This document shows, piece after piece, positions 24,577-33,353 of a stretch of 64,000 nt of DNA (position 1 is the stretch's first letter; each line of letters starts with the position of its first letter). A program made the translations under genes and the position numbers. The notes beneath the pieces were generated by a model. That model did not search any database. It saw only the letters and a list, made by a program, of their open reading frames with translations, and was not told where the DNA came from. This DNA comes from Oscillospiraceae bacterium. GTDB lineage: Bacteria; Bacillota; Clostridia; Saccharofermentanales; Saccharofermentanaceae. The DNA lies in NCBI GenBank assembly GCA_902787975.1, contig CADAIP010000016.1, positions 1 to 64,000 of the forward strand, written 5' to 3'.

Positions 24577-25990
24577 TTATGCCTCACTTCCCGACTTAAC
24601 TATGCAAGCCATAATATTCTCTTGTGTTGCCTCGGAAGCCTTCATCTCTCCTACGATCTTTGCCTGGTTCATGATGTAGATCCTGTCACTCATTCCGATA
24701 ACTTCAGGAAGTTCGGAAGAGATCATGATCACCGACTTACCGGCCTTTGCAAGATCGTTGATGATGCAGTAGATCTCGTACTTGGCACCAACGTCGATAC
24801 CTCTTGTAGGTTCGTCGAGAATGAGAACATCCGGATCAGCGAACATCCACTTCGCGAGGAGGACCTTCTGCTGGTTACCGCCGGAGAGGTTTCCTACGAG
24901 CTGTTCAACTGAAGGGGTCTTTGTTCTAAGCTTTTGCTTGTATTCATCAGCAACCATATATTCCTTATCCTTATCGATAAAGGTTGCCTTACTGATTGCT
25001 TTGAGATTGGCAAGCGTGGTATTTGTCTTGATAGAGTTTGAAAGAACGAGTCCGTTGCCCTTACGGTCTTCGGTAACGTATGCAAGTCCTGCGGCGATCG
25101 CCTGCTTTGGACTGGTTAGATAAACCGGCTGTCCTTTCAGCACTAACGAACCGGAGATTCCGATACCGTATGAACGTCCGAAAATACTCATTGCGAGCTC
25201 TGTACGGCCGGCACCCATGAGGCCGTAGATTCCTACGACTTCACCTCGTCTTACGTTAATGGATACGTCGTCTACGACTTTTCGCTCTGCGAACTCAGGG
25301 TGGAAGACTGTCCAGTTCTTAACTTCCATCATGACATCACCGATCGGTACGTCGTGACGCTTAGGGAAACGGTCTGTGATCTCACGTCCTACCATTCCCT
25401 TGATGATCCTGGCCTCAGAGATTTCCTGACCTCTTGCATCTATTGTCTCGATCGTGGATCCGTCTCTTACGACTGTGATCTTGTCTGCTACATATGAGAC
25501 CTCGTTGAGCTTGTGGGAGATGATGATCATCGTCATTCCCTGCTCTTTCTGGAGCTTCTTCATAAGATCGAGGAGTGCTCTAGAGTCTGTCTCATTAAGT
25601 GATGATGTAGGCTCGTCAAGAATAAGGAGTCTGGCATTCTTTGCCAAAGCCTTAGCGATCTCAACGAGCTGCTGCTTGCCCGTACCAATATCTTTGATAA
25701 GTGTTTTCGAGGAATCAGTAAGACCTACCATCTCCAGATACTTATCTGCTTCTGCGTATGTCTTGTTCCAGTCGATACACTACTTCGCCGTCGTATACTA
25801 TGTCGCCTTCATAGGAGCCATGCGGATAAATTCCGCTGAGAACGTTCATAAGCGTGGATTTACCGGCGCCGTTCTCTCCGACTAGTGCGTGTATCTCCCC
25901 CTCTTCAACCTGAAGGTTGACGTTGTCGAGAGCCTTAACGCCCGGAAAAGTTTTGGTTATGCTATTCATTTCAAGCAAAACTTTTGCCAT
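24577..25990 (-). pseudogene. Sugar ABC transporter ATPase (XylG/RbsA type), broken by internal deletion
   Basis: The N-terminal piece (25990 to about 25780) has normal start and Walker A ([23 protein letters not shown]) up to YDGEVV. The sequence then jumps to what is, in the +1 frame, [20 protein letters not shown] and continues correctly to the end: LILDEPTSSL, second-domain LMGAGRTELAM, LSGGNQQK, LILDEPTRGID. About 45-50 residues usual between these points, including the first Q-loop (HQEL), are missing and the frame is shifted. This is a true deletion, not a single-base error. It would leave the flanking binding protein and permeases without a working ATPase unless another supplies it. 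Confidence 0.8.
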
Positions 25991-26157
25991 GTGTCGCCTC
26001 TTTCGTTTAAGTAGTGATTTTGTTTTTGTTTCTTACTTGTAAGTTTGAGTTTTGAGTTTTTAGTTTGAGTTTGTTTGCAGAGATGCTGCGGTTTGAAAAA
26101 CTGCGATTGCAGATGCTGCTGTTTAAGCTATCGCGGTTTAAGTCAGCCCCCAATATA

Positions 26158-26179
26158 CAGGCGGGGTTTCCCCCGCCTG
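26158..26179 (-). terminator. GC-rich stem-loop with GAAA loop after the binding-protein gene
   Basis: CAGGCGGGG and CCCCGCCTG form a 9-bp stem; on the minus strand the loop is GAAA. It lies 23 bases after the binding-protein stop codon and 168 bases before the ATPase gene. This fits a stabilising or partial terminator that keeps the binding protein in excess. Confidence 0.65.
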
Positions 26180-26201
26180 CAAAGGGCTAAAAACTTGTTA
26201 A

Positions 26202-27263
26202 TTAAGCAAGCTGATCAGCTGTGTAGTAGCCGGAATCGATAAGGATCTTCTGATAGTTGCCAGCGTCAGCAAATACAGGTGAGCAGAGGTAAGAAGGAAC
26301 AACTTTCTTGCCGTTGTCATATGTAGTTGTGTCGTTAACTTCAACAGTCTGACCGTTGAGGATCTGTGTAACCATCTTAACAACCTGGGAAGCGAGTGTA
26401 CGTGTATCCTTGAATACGGACATTGACTGCTTGCCCTGGAGCATGTTCTTAACGTTAGCGATATCGCAGTCCTGACCAGTGATGATCGGATAGCTGCCTG
26501 TGTAGTTAGCTGCGAGAGCGTTCTCTACGCCGAGAGCTGTTGAGTCGTTGGAGCAAAGCCATACGTCAACGTTTGTGCCGTCTGCATAGTTAGAAGAAAG
26601 GATGTTCTCTGCTCTAGCCTGAGCTGTCTCTGTCTTCCAAGAAGGTGTAGCAACCTGCTCGAATGTGGACTCGCCGGAAACTATGTTGAGCTTACCGGAC
26701 TCAATGTAAGGCTTAAGAACGTCATAAGCGCCGTTGAAGAAGAAGCCCGCATTGTTGTCGCCGGGGTCACCAGCTGTGAACTCGATGTTGAAAGGACCTG
26801 CAGCGTTTTCAAGGTCAAGTGTATCTACAACATACTGGCCCTGGATTGTACCAACCATGTAGTTGTCGAATGTTGCATAGTAGTCAACGTTTGCGTTGTC
26901 CATAAGGAGACGGTCGTAAGCGATGACAGGAATCTTCTTAGCAGCAGCCTTATCGAGAGCTGTTCCGAGTGAAGAACCTTCGATAGCAGCGATAACGAGA
27001 ACCTTACAACCGGAGTTGATCATGTTCTCAACCTGGGAAAGCTGTGTAGCAACGTCGTTGTTAGCATACTGAAGGTCTACTTCGTAGCCAGCAGCTTCGA
27101 GCTCTTTCTTCATGTTGTCGCCGTCCTGATTCCATCTCTGGAGATCCTTTGTAGGCATTGATACGCCAACCTTGTTCTTTCCTGAACCAGCGGAGCATCC
27201 TGTCAATGCTGTAATAGCCATTGCAGCACAAAGAATTGTTCCAATAATTTTCTTTGCTTTCAT
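26202..27263 (-). CDS. Sugar-binding lipoprotein of the ABC transporter (XylF/ChvE-like)
   Basis: This is a 353-residue protein. The start MKAKKIIGTILCAAMAITAL at 27263 has AGGAGGAAT nine bases upstream. Lipobox TGCSAG. The mature protein is a periplasmic-binding-protein family 1/4 fold (VGVSMPTKDLQRWNQDGDNM, CKVLVIAAIEG, KIPVIAYDRLL, FNIEFTAGDPGDNN, WLCSNDSTALGVENAL, ITGQDCDIANVKNM). The WNQDG/YDRL/GQD pattern is that of xylose and multiple-sugar-binding proteins. It feeds the two permeases encoded downstream. A 16-bp inverted repeat lies ~125 bases upstream. Confidence 0.9.
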   Translation of the reverse strand: MKAKKIIGTILCAAMAITALTGCSAGSGKNKVGVSMPTKDLQRWNQDGDNMKKELEAAGYEVDLQYANNDVATQLSQVENMINSGCKVLVIAAIEGSSLGTALDKAAAKKIPVIAYDRLLMDNANVDYYATFDNYMVGTIQGQYVVDTLDLENAAGPFNIEFTAGDPGDNNAGFFFNGAYDVLKPYIESGKLNIVSGESTFEQVATPSWKTETAQARAENILSSNYADGTNVDVWLCSNDSTALGVENALAANYTGSYPIITGQDCDIANVKNMLQGKQSMSVFKDTRTLASQVVKMVTQILNGQTVEVNDTTTYDNGKKVVPSYLCSPVFADAGNYQKILIDSGYYTADQLA

Positions 27264-27388
27264 TTGGGAAATTCCTCCTATTGAAAAATATGGCACTTCT
27301 TGCCACATACAAATTAACATTAGGAATATAGGAGTTGCATATCCAAATTCTTGATATTTTTGGCGAATAGTCATAAGGTTCTGCGGCA

Positions 27389-27441
27389 ATTTAGCACAAT
27401 CTTGTGTTCATTCTCACCAAATTGTCAAGATTGTGCTAAAT
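27389..27441 (-). promoter_or_regulatory. 16-bp perfect inverted repeat upstream of the binding-protein gene
   Basis: ATTTAGCACAATCTTG (27389-27404) and CAAGATTGTGCTAAAT (27426-27441) are perfectly complementary across a 21-nt centre. Position suggests a regulatory site for the transporter operon, possibly the target of the AraC-type response regulator encoded upstream, or a transcript hairpin. Confidence 0.6.
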
Positions 27442-27533
27442 ACAACACAAATGCCACAAATCCGATATTTGATGATTAATTATTTATATTTTTCGCGTGT
27501 ATATATAAAGGGTGGGATAGGCGAGCTTGGTGA

Positions 27534-27783
27534 TTACGTACCTATTTTGGAAAAGTGCTATTCAGGTACGTAAATCTTGTGCTTATCGATCTGCAATTAC
27601 GTACCTATTTGCGAAAAAGCCTTCTCAGGTACGTAAATTTCTTCCTGATTTTGAGTTTTCGAAGTACATGAGGCTTCATTTTACGTACCTAAAAATGAAA
27701 AACAGCTTTTAGGTACGTAAAATCCAGAATAAGTGCTTTGAAATTACGTACCTATTTTGAAAAAGTGCTATTCAGGTACGTAA
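27534..27783. repeat. Palindromic array A, TTACGTACCT family, four units
   Basis: Units at 27534-27573, 27597-27636, 27681-27720 and 27744-27783 are each exactly 40 nt: TTACGTACCT, 20-nt centre, AGGTACGTAA. Arms are invariant in all four. Centres vary but keep a GAAAA/AAAAA tract at positions ~7-11; units one and four differ by one base in the centre. Start spacings are 63, 84 and 63 bp (6, 8 and 6 helical turns at 10.5 bp). Confidence 0.9.
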
Positions 27784-27816
27784 TTATTCTTGGGGTGAAG
27801 CATTTTCGAAGTCAGA

Positions 27817-28074
27817 TTACTTACTGAAATCAGAAAATTAAATCTCAGTAAGTAAAAAACAGGCCGAAACGCCTTCGTATCGAATTAATTTACTTACTGG
27901 ATTACAAAAATGGATTTTCAGTAAGTAAATTTTCGAAAATTCGGATCTCAGAAGAGGAATTTTTACTTACTGAAAAAGGAAAACCCAAATCCAGTAAGTA
28001 AATACTCGGGAAACATAACCTGGGAAGGCCATATTTTACTTACTGAAATCGAAAAACTCATTTTCAGTAAGTAA
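27817..28074. repeat. Palindromic array B, TTACTTACTG family, four units
   Basis: Units at 27817-27855, 27890-27928, 27963-28001 and 28036-28074 are each exactly 39 nt: TTACTTACTG, 19-nt variable centre with an A-tract, CAGTAAGTAA. Intervening segments are exactly 34 nt and unrelated. The period is 73 bp throughout, and the distance from the last unit of array A is also 73 bp. The same family forms array C at 42239-42569. Confidence 0.92.
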
Positions 28075-28100
28075 TCACACTTCAAAATAATCCAGAATGC

Positions 28101-29129
28101 TTACCCTTCATTCATGTAGACCTCTTCCCTGAGATGGAAGCCGCTGTCGATGATGACCGTGTCGAGGTTTTCGCGCGTGACGGCAGAAGGTTCGATGGCG
28201 ATGTAAGGGATGTCTTTGGAGCCGTCGAAGAAGGTGTCGGTGTTGGCAAGTTCTTCGCCTGAGGCGAGTTTGACGGCGCATTCGGCAGCGAGGCGCGCGA
28301 GCTTTTCGACGGGCTTATAGACCGTGATGAGCTGGGTGCCTTCGACAAGTCTCTGGCATGCTTCAAGGTCGCCGTCCTGGCCGGTGACGAAGATCTTGCC
28401 GGCGTAACCTCTCTCGGCGAGTGCGTGGATGGCTTCGCCTGCGAGGGCATCGTTGCCGCACATGATGGCGTCGGCTTTGGAGATCTCATCGAAATGCTCG
28501 TTGACGAATTCGTAAGCGAGCTCGGGCTTCCAGCTGTCGCAGTTGTATTTGAGGGTGATGTTCATGTCGTGCTCATCGCAGACGGAGTGGAAGCCGTTCA
28601 TTACCTGGGCAACGTTGTAGTCTGATTCAGGGCCCATGATCTCGACGATCTTGCCGCCGTCTTCGACATTGTCGCAGATAGCCTGGGCCATCTGTTTGCC
28701 GACTGCTTCGTTGTCAAAAGAAATATAAAGATCCGCATCGGCATCCATTACGAGACGGTCGTAGCAGATGACCGGAATGTCCTTGCTCTTGGCCTCTTTG
28801 AGCACGTCGGTCAGTGCGACCGCGTCGGCTGTGATGATGACGATTGCATCAACGCTGATCTCGATGAAATACTTGATTTGGGATATCTGCGTGTCGACGT
28901 CGCCGCCTGCTGACTGGACGTTGACTTCGGCGCCCAATTCGTTTGCGGTGGATACGAAAATATCACGGTCCCTGGTCCATCGCTCGATTACGAACGAGTC
29001 AAATGACAGACCGATCGTACATGTGTCGTTCTTGGTCGTGGGCGTAAATTCCTTCTGCTCCGGGGCTCTGCATCCGGCACAGAGAAGAAATGAAAGTGTC
29101 AGTAAAACCGCGATGATCTTGCGCATCAT
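28101..29129 (-). CDS. Sugar-binding lipoprotein linked to the two-component system
   Basis: This is a 342-residue binding protein with a signal peptide and LCAGC lipobox near residue 20. The core is again the ribose/xylose-binding fold (TIGLSFDSFVIERWTRDRDIF, DAIVIITADAVALTDVL, IPVICYDRLVMDADADLY, MCGNDALAGEAIHAL, VTGQDGDLEACQ). It is similar to the transporter's binding protein but lies in the regulator operon, overlapping the response-regulator stop codon (ATGATG start). It may deliver ligand to the sensor or to the permeases. Confidence 0.85.
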   Translation of the reverse strand: MMRKIIAVLLTLSFLLCAGCRAPEQKEFTPTTKNDTCTIGLSFDSFVIERWTRDRDIFVSTANELGAEVNVQSAGGDVDTQISQIKYFIEISVDAIVIITADAVALTDVLKEAKSKDIPVICYDRLVMDADADLYISFDNEAVGKQMAQAICDNVEDGGKIVEIMGPESDYNVAQVMNGFHSVCDEHDMNITLKYNCDSWKPELAYEFVNEHFDEISKADAIMCGNDALAGEAIHALAERGYAGKIFVTGQDGDLEACQRLVEGTQLITVYKPVEKLARLAAECAVKLASGEELANTDTFFDGSKDIPYIAIEPSAVTRENLDTVIIDSGFHLREEVYMNEG

Positions 29130-30721
29130 CTTCTGCCCTCCTTATACTCGGTCGGGGTAACACCGGTATGCTTTTTGAAGATACGGCTGAAATAGTTCGG
29201 ATCGGAATAACCGACCTCCGAACAGATCTCCTTCATGGACTTGTTCGTGCCTTCGAGAAGTTCCCTTGCCTTTGCGACCCTGACACCTGTCAGATAGTCC
29301 GTGAACGTAACACCGGTCTGTGTCTTGAAGACCTTGCTGAAGTAGAACGGACTGATGTCGTACATGCCTGAAAGGTCGTCCAATGAGATGTCTTCTTTGT
29401 AGTTCTGGTCGATGTATTTTTTTGCCTTCTCGGCAACGTCTTCGGTCTGTGCGGCATTTGCCGTGTTGATCATTTTGACGGCGTGCTCGATGTGGCTTAC
29501 GAACCACAGCCTCAACTCGTCGTAGCTCTTCATGGAATTGATCTCGGGAAGGTACTCGCTTCTGGACATGAAGTGATAGACGTGACCGCCGTTGCCATAC
29601 GCGAGTCTCTCGCCCCAGAGCACGAATTCCAACACCTTAAGACAGATGTCGCTCATGGCGCCGCCGGAGCTTCTTTCCATCCAGTCGAAGAACAGGTTTG
29701 CCTGTTCGATTGCTCTTATAACATCGCCCTGTGCGATCGCATCGAAAAGATCCTTCTCGGTCTTCAAAGGATAGTCAGAATCGTATTCACATCCTTCCGG
29801 AAGATCGATAGCCTCTGCAACATTCTGCGTGGATTTTACGAGTATCGACAGTGCCTCGCTGTACGATTCCGCCATGTTTTCGAGAGGCTTAACAGGTCCT
29901 ATGCCGATCCTGAAATCTATGCCCAGTGCTTCCGCCAGTTCTTCCTGCGCACTGTTCGCGGAATCAACGATCTTCTGGTATTCCTCAGGCGTCAGTGAAC
30001 TCTTTGCGCAGGGGATCAGGACAGGGATCTTGTTGCCCATGACAGAACCGGTTATGCATTTGAAATTGTCGCTTATAATGAGCAAGATTGTCTCATAGTT
30101 TTTCTGTGTCTTGACGCTTGCAGGAACGGCGCCGCGGAGATATCCTCCGGACTCTTTATCGCCGCTTACTATGGCAAGCATAAGACCATACTTCTCGTTG
30201 ATCTCAAGGAGCTTTTTGTACTCGTCGATATTCTCTTTGTAATGCTCATGTGAAAGAAGGTCCTGGATGAGGCCGTTCTCGATGATCGGCACGATGCTCT
30301 CGAGCTTCTCCTTGACCTCGAGTTCGCGGCTTCTCTGCTCGCGAACACGGTCGACTTCGGCCATCGCTTTCTTTAAGACAGCAACGATCTGCGCCTTGTC
30401 AAAAGGCTTGTTGATGTAGTCGATAACGCCGAGATTTAATGCCTGCTTCGCATAGTCGAATTTGTCGTAAGCGGAGATGACGACGAACACGATGTTGGGG
30501 TTCGTTGTCCTGATCTCCTTCATGGCGTCGATGCCGTTGATGCCGGGCATCCTGATGTCCATGAACGCGATGTCAGGGCGCACCTCGTCGGCGAGCTCGA
30601 TTACGCGGCGTCCGGTCTTTGCTTCGAAAGTCTCGAACTGGCCCGGAAACTCTTTATCTACTATGAACTTGAGCGATTCGCGGACGATTCCCTCATCATC
30701 GGCGAGCATGATCTTATACAT
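29126..30721 (-). CDS. AraC-type response regulator (YesN-like)
   Basis: This is a 531-residue regulator. The start MYKIMLADDEG at 30721 is six bases from GGAGG and preferred to the ATG two codons upstream, which abuts it. The receiver domain has the phospho-acceptor Asp in IAFMDIRMPGING and the Lys in YINKPFDKAQ. A long middle region is followed by two HTH AraC motifs (LDDLSGMYDISPFYFSKVFKTQTG and MKEICSEVGYSDPNYFSRIFKKHTG). It is expected to activate the sugar transporter promoter downstream, possibly through the nearby inverted repeat. Confidence 0.92.
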   Translation of the reverse strand: MYKIMLADDEGIVRESLKFIVDKEFPGQFETFEAKTGRRVIELADEVRPDIAFMDIRMPGINGIDAMKEIRTTNPNIVFVVISAYDKFDYAKQALNLGVIDYINKPFDKAQIVAVLKKAMAEVDRVREQRSRELEVKEKLESIVPIIENGLIQDLLSHEHYKENIDEYKKLLEINEKYGLMLAIVSGDKESGGYLRGAVPASVKTQKNYETILLIISDNFKCITGSVMGNKIPVLIPCAKSSLTPEEYQKIVDSANSAQEELAEALGIDFRIGIGPVKPLENMAESYSEALSILVKSTQNVAEAIDLPEGCEYDSDYPLKTEKDLFDAIAQGDVIRAIEQANLFFDWMERSSGGAMSDICLKVLEFVLWGERLAYGNGGHVYHFMSRSEYLPEINSMKSYDELRLWFVSHIEHAVKMINTANAAQTEDVAEKAKKYIDQNYKEDISLDDLSGMYDISPFYFSKVFKTQTGVTFTDYLTGVRVAKARELLEGTNKSMKEICSEVGYSDPNYFSRIFKKHTGVTPTEYKEGRR

Positions 30722-32192
30722 TTCCATCCTCCAGCGGTATCTTTATCGTTACGTGTGTTCCTTCGTTCTTGCGGCTCTTCATCTCGAAAACTTCTTTGTT
30801 GTTGTAGTAAAGATCAAGCCTTGCCATAACATTCGTTATTCCGACGCCTCTTGTCTCAGACGGGCGTTTCTCGTGATTCATGATCTTCTCGATGATCTCC
30901 TCATCGGTGCCGATACCGTTGTCGCTGACCCTGATACAGCACATCTTATCTTCTCGGTAAACGGAAAGCGTAACTTTGCCTTCGCCCGGCTCCAGGTCCT
31001 TGATGCCGTACTTGATCGAATTTTCGACAAGAGGCTGGATGATCATGGAAGGGACCATTACCGAGAGAAGTTCCTCGTCGATATCCTTCTCGAAAAGGAT
31101 CTCTCCGCTGTATCTAACATTGAGGATATACATATATGAATCGACAAGTTCGATCTCTTCTGAGAGCTTGACCGTCTCGGAACTCTTCTTAACGTTGTAA
31201 CGGAAGAAGTCAGCCATGTTCCTGATGTATTCGACCGTCCTGTCGGCGCCTTCCATCATGGCCAGCTGCGCACCCGCATTGAGCGTGTTGAAAAGGAAGT
31301 GCGGGTTGATCTGCGACTGCAGATACTTAAGCTGCGCATCCTTGAGGTGCGTCTCCATGAGGAGGTTCTTCTCTTTCATCTCACTCTGCGTGATGAGCTG
31401 CGTCCTGATACGCGCGATGTAATCCTTGATGGATGCGAGCATCTCGTTGAACGCCCTTGTCACCTTACCGACTTCGTCATCGGAAATTACTTCGAGAGGT
31501 TCAACGTTTTCGGGGCTGCCCTGCGAGATCTCATCGGCTTTCGCGGAAAGGCGCGTAAGAGGCCTCGTGATGGTGTTCGTCAGAATGATTATGAGCAATA
31601 CATTCATGACCGATGCAACGGCGAAAATGAGCATGCTCATGATCTCCGTATATCTCAGTGAATTAACGAGCGCATTGTAGTTATTCGAGTTCGTTCTGAA
31701 CTGCTCGTTGTTGACCGAGTAGATATACGTGTTCAGATAATCCCTGATCCTGGTGCATTCATTGTACTTGGCGGTGTACTCGTCGATGTTCCTGCCTCGC
31801 TTTGCCTGGACCGCTTCATCGGCAGTCGCAAGATATGTCTCGAGCATGTTTCTGATGTCACGTTCGGAAAGCTTTACGCTGTTGTTCGTGACATCGTCAT
31901 TGAGATCATTCATCAGCACTTCCATTCTCTGGGAAGATGCGTAGTAAAGCTCAAGATCATCTGTGCCTTTAGTCTCAAGATATCCCGTGAGACCGGAATG
32001 GATCTGGTTTAAGTTATCCGACAATTCATTAAGGCTGATATTGCTCGAGAATACCTGGTTGATCTTATCGAGCGCCTGGTTGAGGTTAAAGTAAATGAAG
32101 ATGTTGACGCCCATCGCAATGACAGACGTTATGAGGAATACCGCAACGAGCTTACGGGAGATCTTCATGTTGGAAAAGAAACTAGCCCTCAT
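30714..32192 (-). CDS. Sensor histidine kinase (YesM/LytS-like)
   Basis: This is a 492-residue kinase. ATG 32192 (MRASFFSNMKISRKLVAVFL) is chosen because GGGAGG lies nine bases upstream; it overlaps the end of the upstream binding-protein gene. It has a span at ~15-35, an extracellular four-helix-like region, a second span at ~190-210, HAMP (TITRPLTRLSAKADEISQG), then the His_kinase domain with phospho-His in LQSQINPHFLFNTLNAG, N-box NSIKYG and DNGIGTDEE. It is co-encoded with a membrane-anchored sugar-binding protein that probably presents ligand to it. Confidence 0.93.
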   Translation of the reverse strand: MRASFFSNMKISRKLVAVFLITSVIAMGVNIFIYFNLNQALDKINQVFSSNISLNELSDNLNQIHSGLTGYLETKGTDDLELYYASSQRMEVLMNDLNDDVTNNSVKLSERDIRNMLETYLATADEAVQAKRGRNIDEYTAKYNECTRIRDYLNTYIYSVNNEQFRTNSNNYNALVNSLRYTEIMSMLIFAVASVMNVLLIIILTNTITRPLTRLSAKADEISQGSPENVEPLEVISDDEVGKVTRAFNEMLASIKDYIARIRTQLITQSEMKEKNLLMETHLKDAQLKYLQSQINPHFLFNTLNAGAQLAMMEGADRTVEYIRNMADFFRYNVKKSSETVKLSEEIELVDSYMYILNVRYSGEILFEKDIDEELLSVMVPSMIIQPLVENSIKYGIKDLEPGEGKVTLSVYREDKMCCIRVSDNGIGTDEEIIEKIMNHEKRPSETRGVGITNVMARLDLYYNNKEVFEMKSRKNEGTHVTIKIPLEDGNV

Positions 32193-33207
32193 CAACACCA
32201 TCCTCCCGTGTATATTCGGAAACATTCTGGCGGTTGATCAGGATGTAGTTTGCAGGGTTGTACTCACTTACGAATCCCGTGTTGTTATATTCGTTGAGCG
32301 CGTTGACGCACTGCTTTGCAACGGTCTTTGTCTCGATAGCAAATGTCGCATAAACGGATCCCCTGTCGATCGCCTTTAAGATCGTGTCGGAATCGTAATA
32401 ACCCAGGATTGTCGTCTTGCCTACGAGGTTCTTCTCGACGATACACTGGATGGCACTCTCGGTAGTACGGTCATTGAGACAGATGATGACATCCGGAATG
32501 GTCGCAAGTCCGTCAAGGATATTCATGACACTCTCTTCTGATGTGAACGGGGATGAAGTATCTACTACCGCCGAAGTGAGTTTTATGAGTCGTCCCGTAA
32601 CCGACTGCTGGATAGCAGCGTGGATGATGTCATCTGAGTTGCCGTCATCTCCGTCTAACAGGATCAACGCGTTCAGAGGATATTTTTTGTTCATCTCTCC
32701 GATCGTCGCAAGCTCTTCACCGTATTCGGAACCGAGACTGAAGTTATTGAGACCTACGAAACTCTTTCTTGAAGATGTCTGGCAGTCGGACAAAACGGTA
32801 ACTACCGGAATACCGTTTGCAGTCGCCTTATCGATGAGATCTGCCGTCTCTTTTGAATCGTCGCCTTCCAGAATGATGCCGTCAACTTTTGAGCTGATCG
32901 CAATGTTCATTCTGTCCGCTTTGGAATAACTCGTGGAGAGGTTCTGACCCGTCATCTCGACGTAGCAGTCGTTCTCGACAGCATACTCCGCGATCTCTTT
33001 ATAGATCCTGTTCGACAGCTGGCTGTCGGGATCTTCGGCGATGTATGCATATAATCTCGGATACTCGGTAAACTCTTCTTCATGGACTTCACCAAGCTTT
33101 TTGATCATCTCTCTGTAGTAGAACAATCCGGCCACAGTCGCTATGAAAAGGACGAGCACAATACCCGCCAAAATAGAGACCACTACCTTGTTCCTTGAGA
33201 CCTTCAT
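32182..33207 (-). CDS. Membrane-anchored sugar-binding sensor protein (XylFII-like)
   Basis: This is a 341-residue protein with one N-terminal span (VVVSILAGIVLVLFIATVAGLFYY) and no lipobox, followed by a binding-protein fold (DGIILEGDDSKETADLIDKA, GIPVVTVLSDCQTSSRKSFVGLNN, LLDGDDGNSDDIIHAAIQQ, PDVIICLNDRTTESAIQ, ILGYYDSDTILKAI). It heads the operon containing the kinase and regulator genes, as XylFII does in clostridial xylose sensing, so it is likely the sugar sensor rather than a transport component. No ribosome-binding site precedes the ATG, and TATAAT ends seven bases before it, so the message may be leaderless. Confidence 0.8.
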   Translation of the reverse strand: MKVSRNKVVVSILAGIVLVLFIATVAGLFYYREMIKKLGEVHEEEFTEYPRLYAYIAEDPDSQLSNRIYKEIAEYAVENDCYVEMTGQNLSTSYSKADRMNIAISSKVDGIILEGDDSKETADLIDKATANGIPVVTVLSDCQTSSRKSFVGLNNFSLGSEYGEELATIGEMNKKYPLNALILLDGDDGNSDDIIHAAIQQSVTGRLIKLTSAVVDTSSPFTSEESVMNILDGLATIPDVIICLNDRTTESAIQCIVEKNLVGKTTILGYYDSDTILKAIDRGSVYATFAIETKTVAKQCVNALNEYNNTGFVSEYNPANYILINRQNVSEYTREDGVDEG

Positions 33208-33214
33208 AGCGCTA

Positions 33215-33220
33215 ATTATA
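33215..33220 (-). promoter_or_regulatory. -10 element directly before the sensor-protein ATG
   Basis: TATAAT on the minus strand, with seven bases (TAGCGCT) between it and the ATG at 33207. No clear -35 match was found. Transcription would start at or beside the initiation codon. Confidence 0.5.
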
Positions 33221-33271
33221 CTCTATTATGAATCTTATTGCCTTGCAGGTCTTAAAGGAAGCAATAAGAAC

Positions 33272-33297
33272 TTTGGGGTCAGTTAACCGGCCCCAAA
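33272..33297 (-). terminator. Stem-loop after the DUF2130 gene
   Basis: TTTGGGG (33272-33278) and CCCCAAA (33291-33297), with a larger CTTATTGC/GCAATAAG inverted repeat next to it (33236-33268). They separate the DUF2130 gene from the sensor operon promoter. Confidence 0.5.
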
Positions 33298-33353
33298 ATC
33301 CTTTTGAATGTCTCAGTAGTTAAAAATGCTTTATTGCTCTTTGTTGTTCTTCG

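Larger units (their letters stand above)
27264..28100. other. Large intergenic region with palindromic arrays
   Basis: This 837-bp gap has the leader of the binding-protein gene, a 53-bp perfect inverted repeat (27389-27441) and eight 39-40-nt palindromic units (27534-28074), listed separately. Short open frames within it run through repeats and are not believable genes. Confidence 0.7.

Noticed and set aside
26040..26080. TTTGAGTTT-rich stretch as a regulatory repeat
   Set aside because: It is a degenerate low-complexity run without symmetry or conserved spacing.
27534..28074. CRISPR array
   Set aside because: The regular 73-bp period (39 + 34) would attract CRISPR finders, but only the 10-nt arms are conserved; the centres differ between units, array A has uneven spacing, and no cas gene is present.
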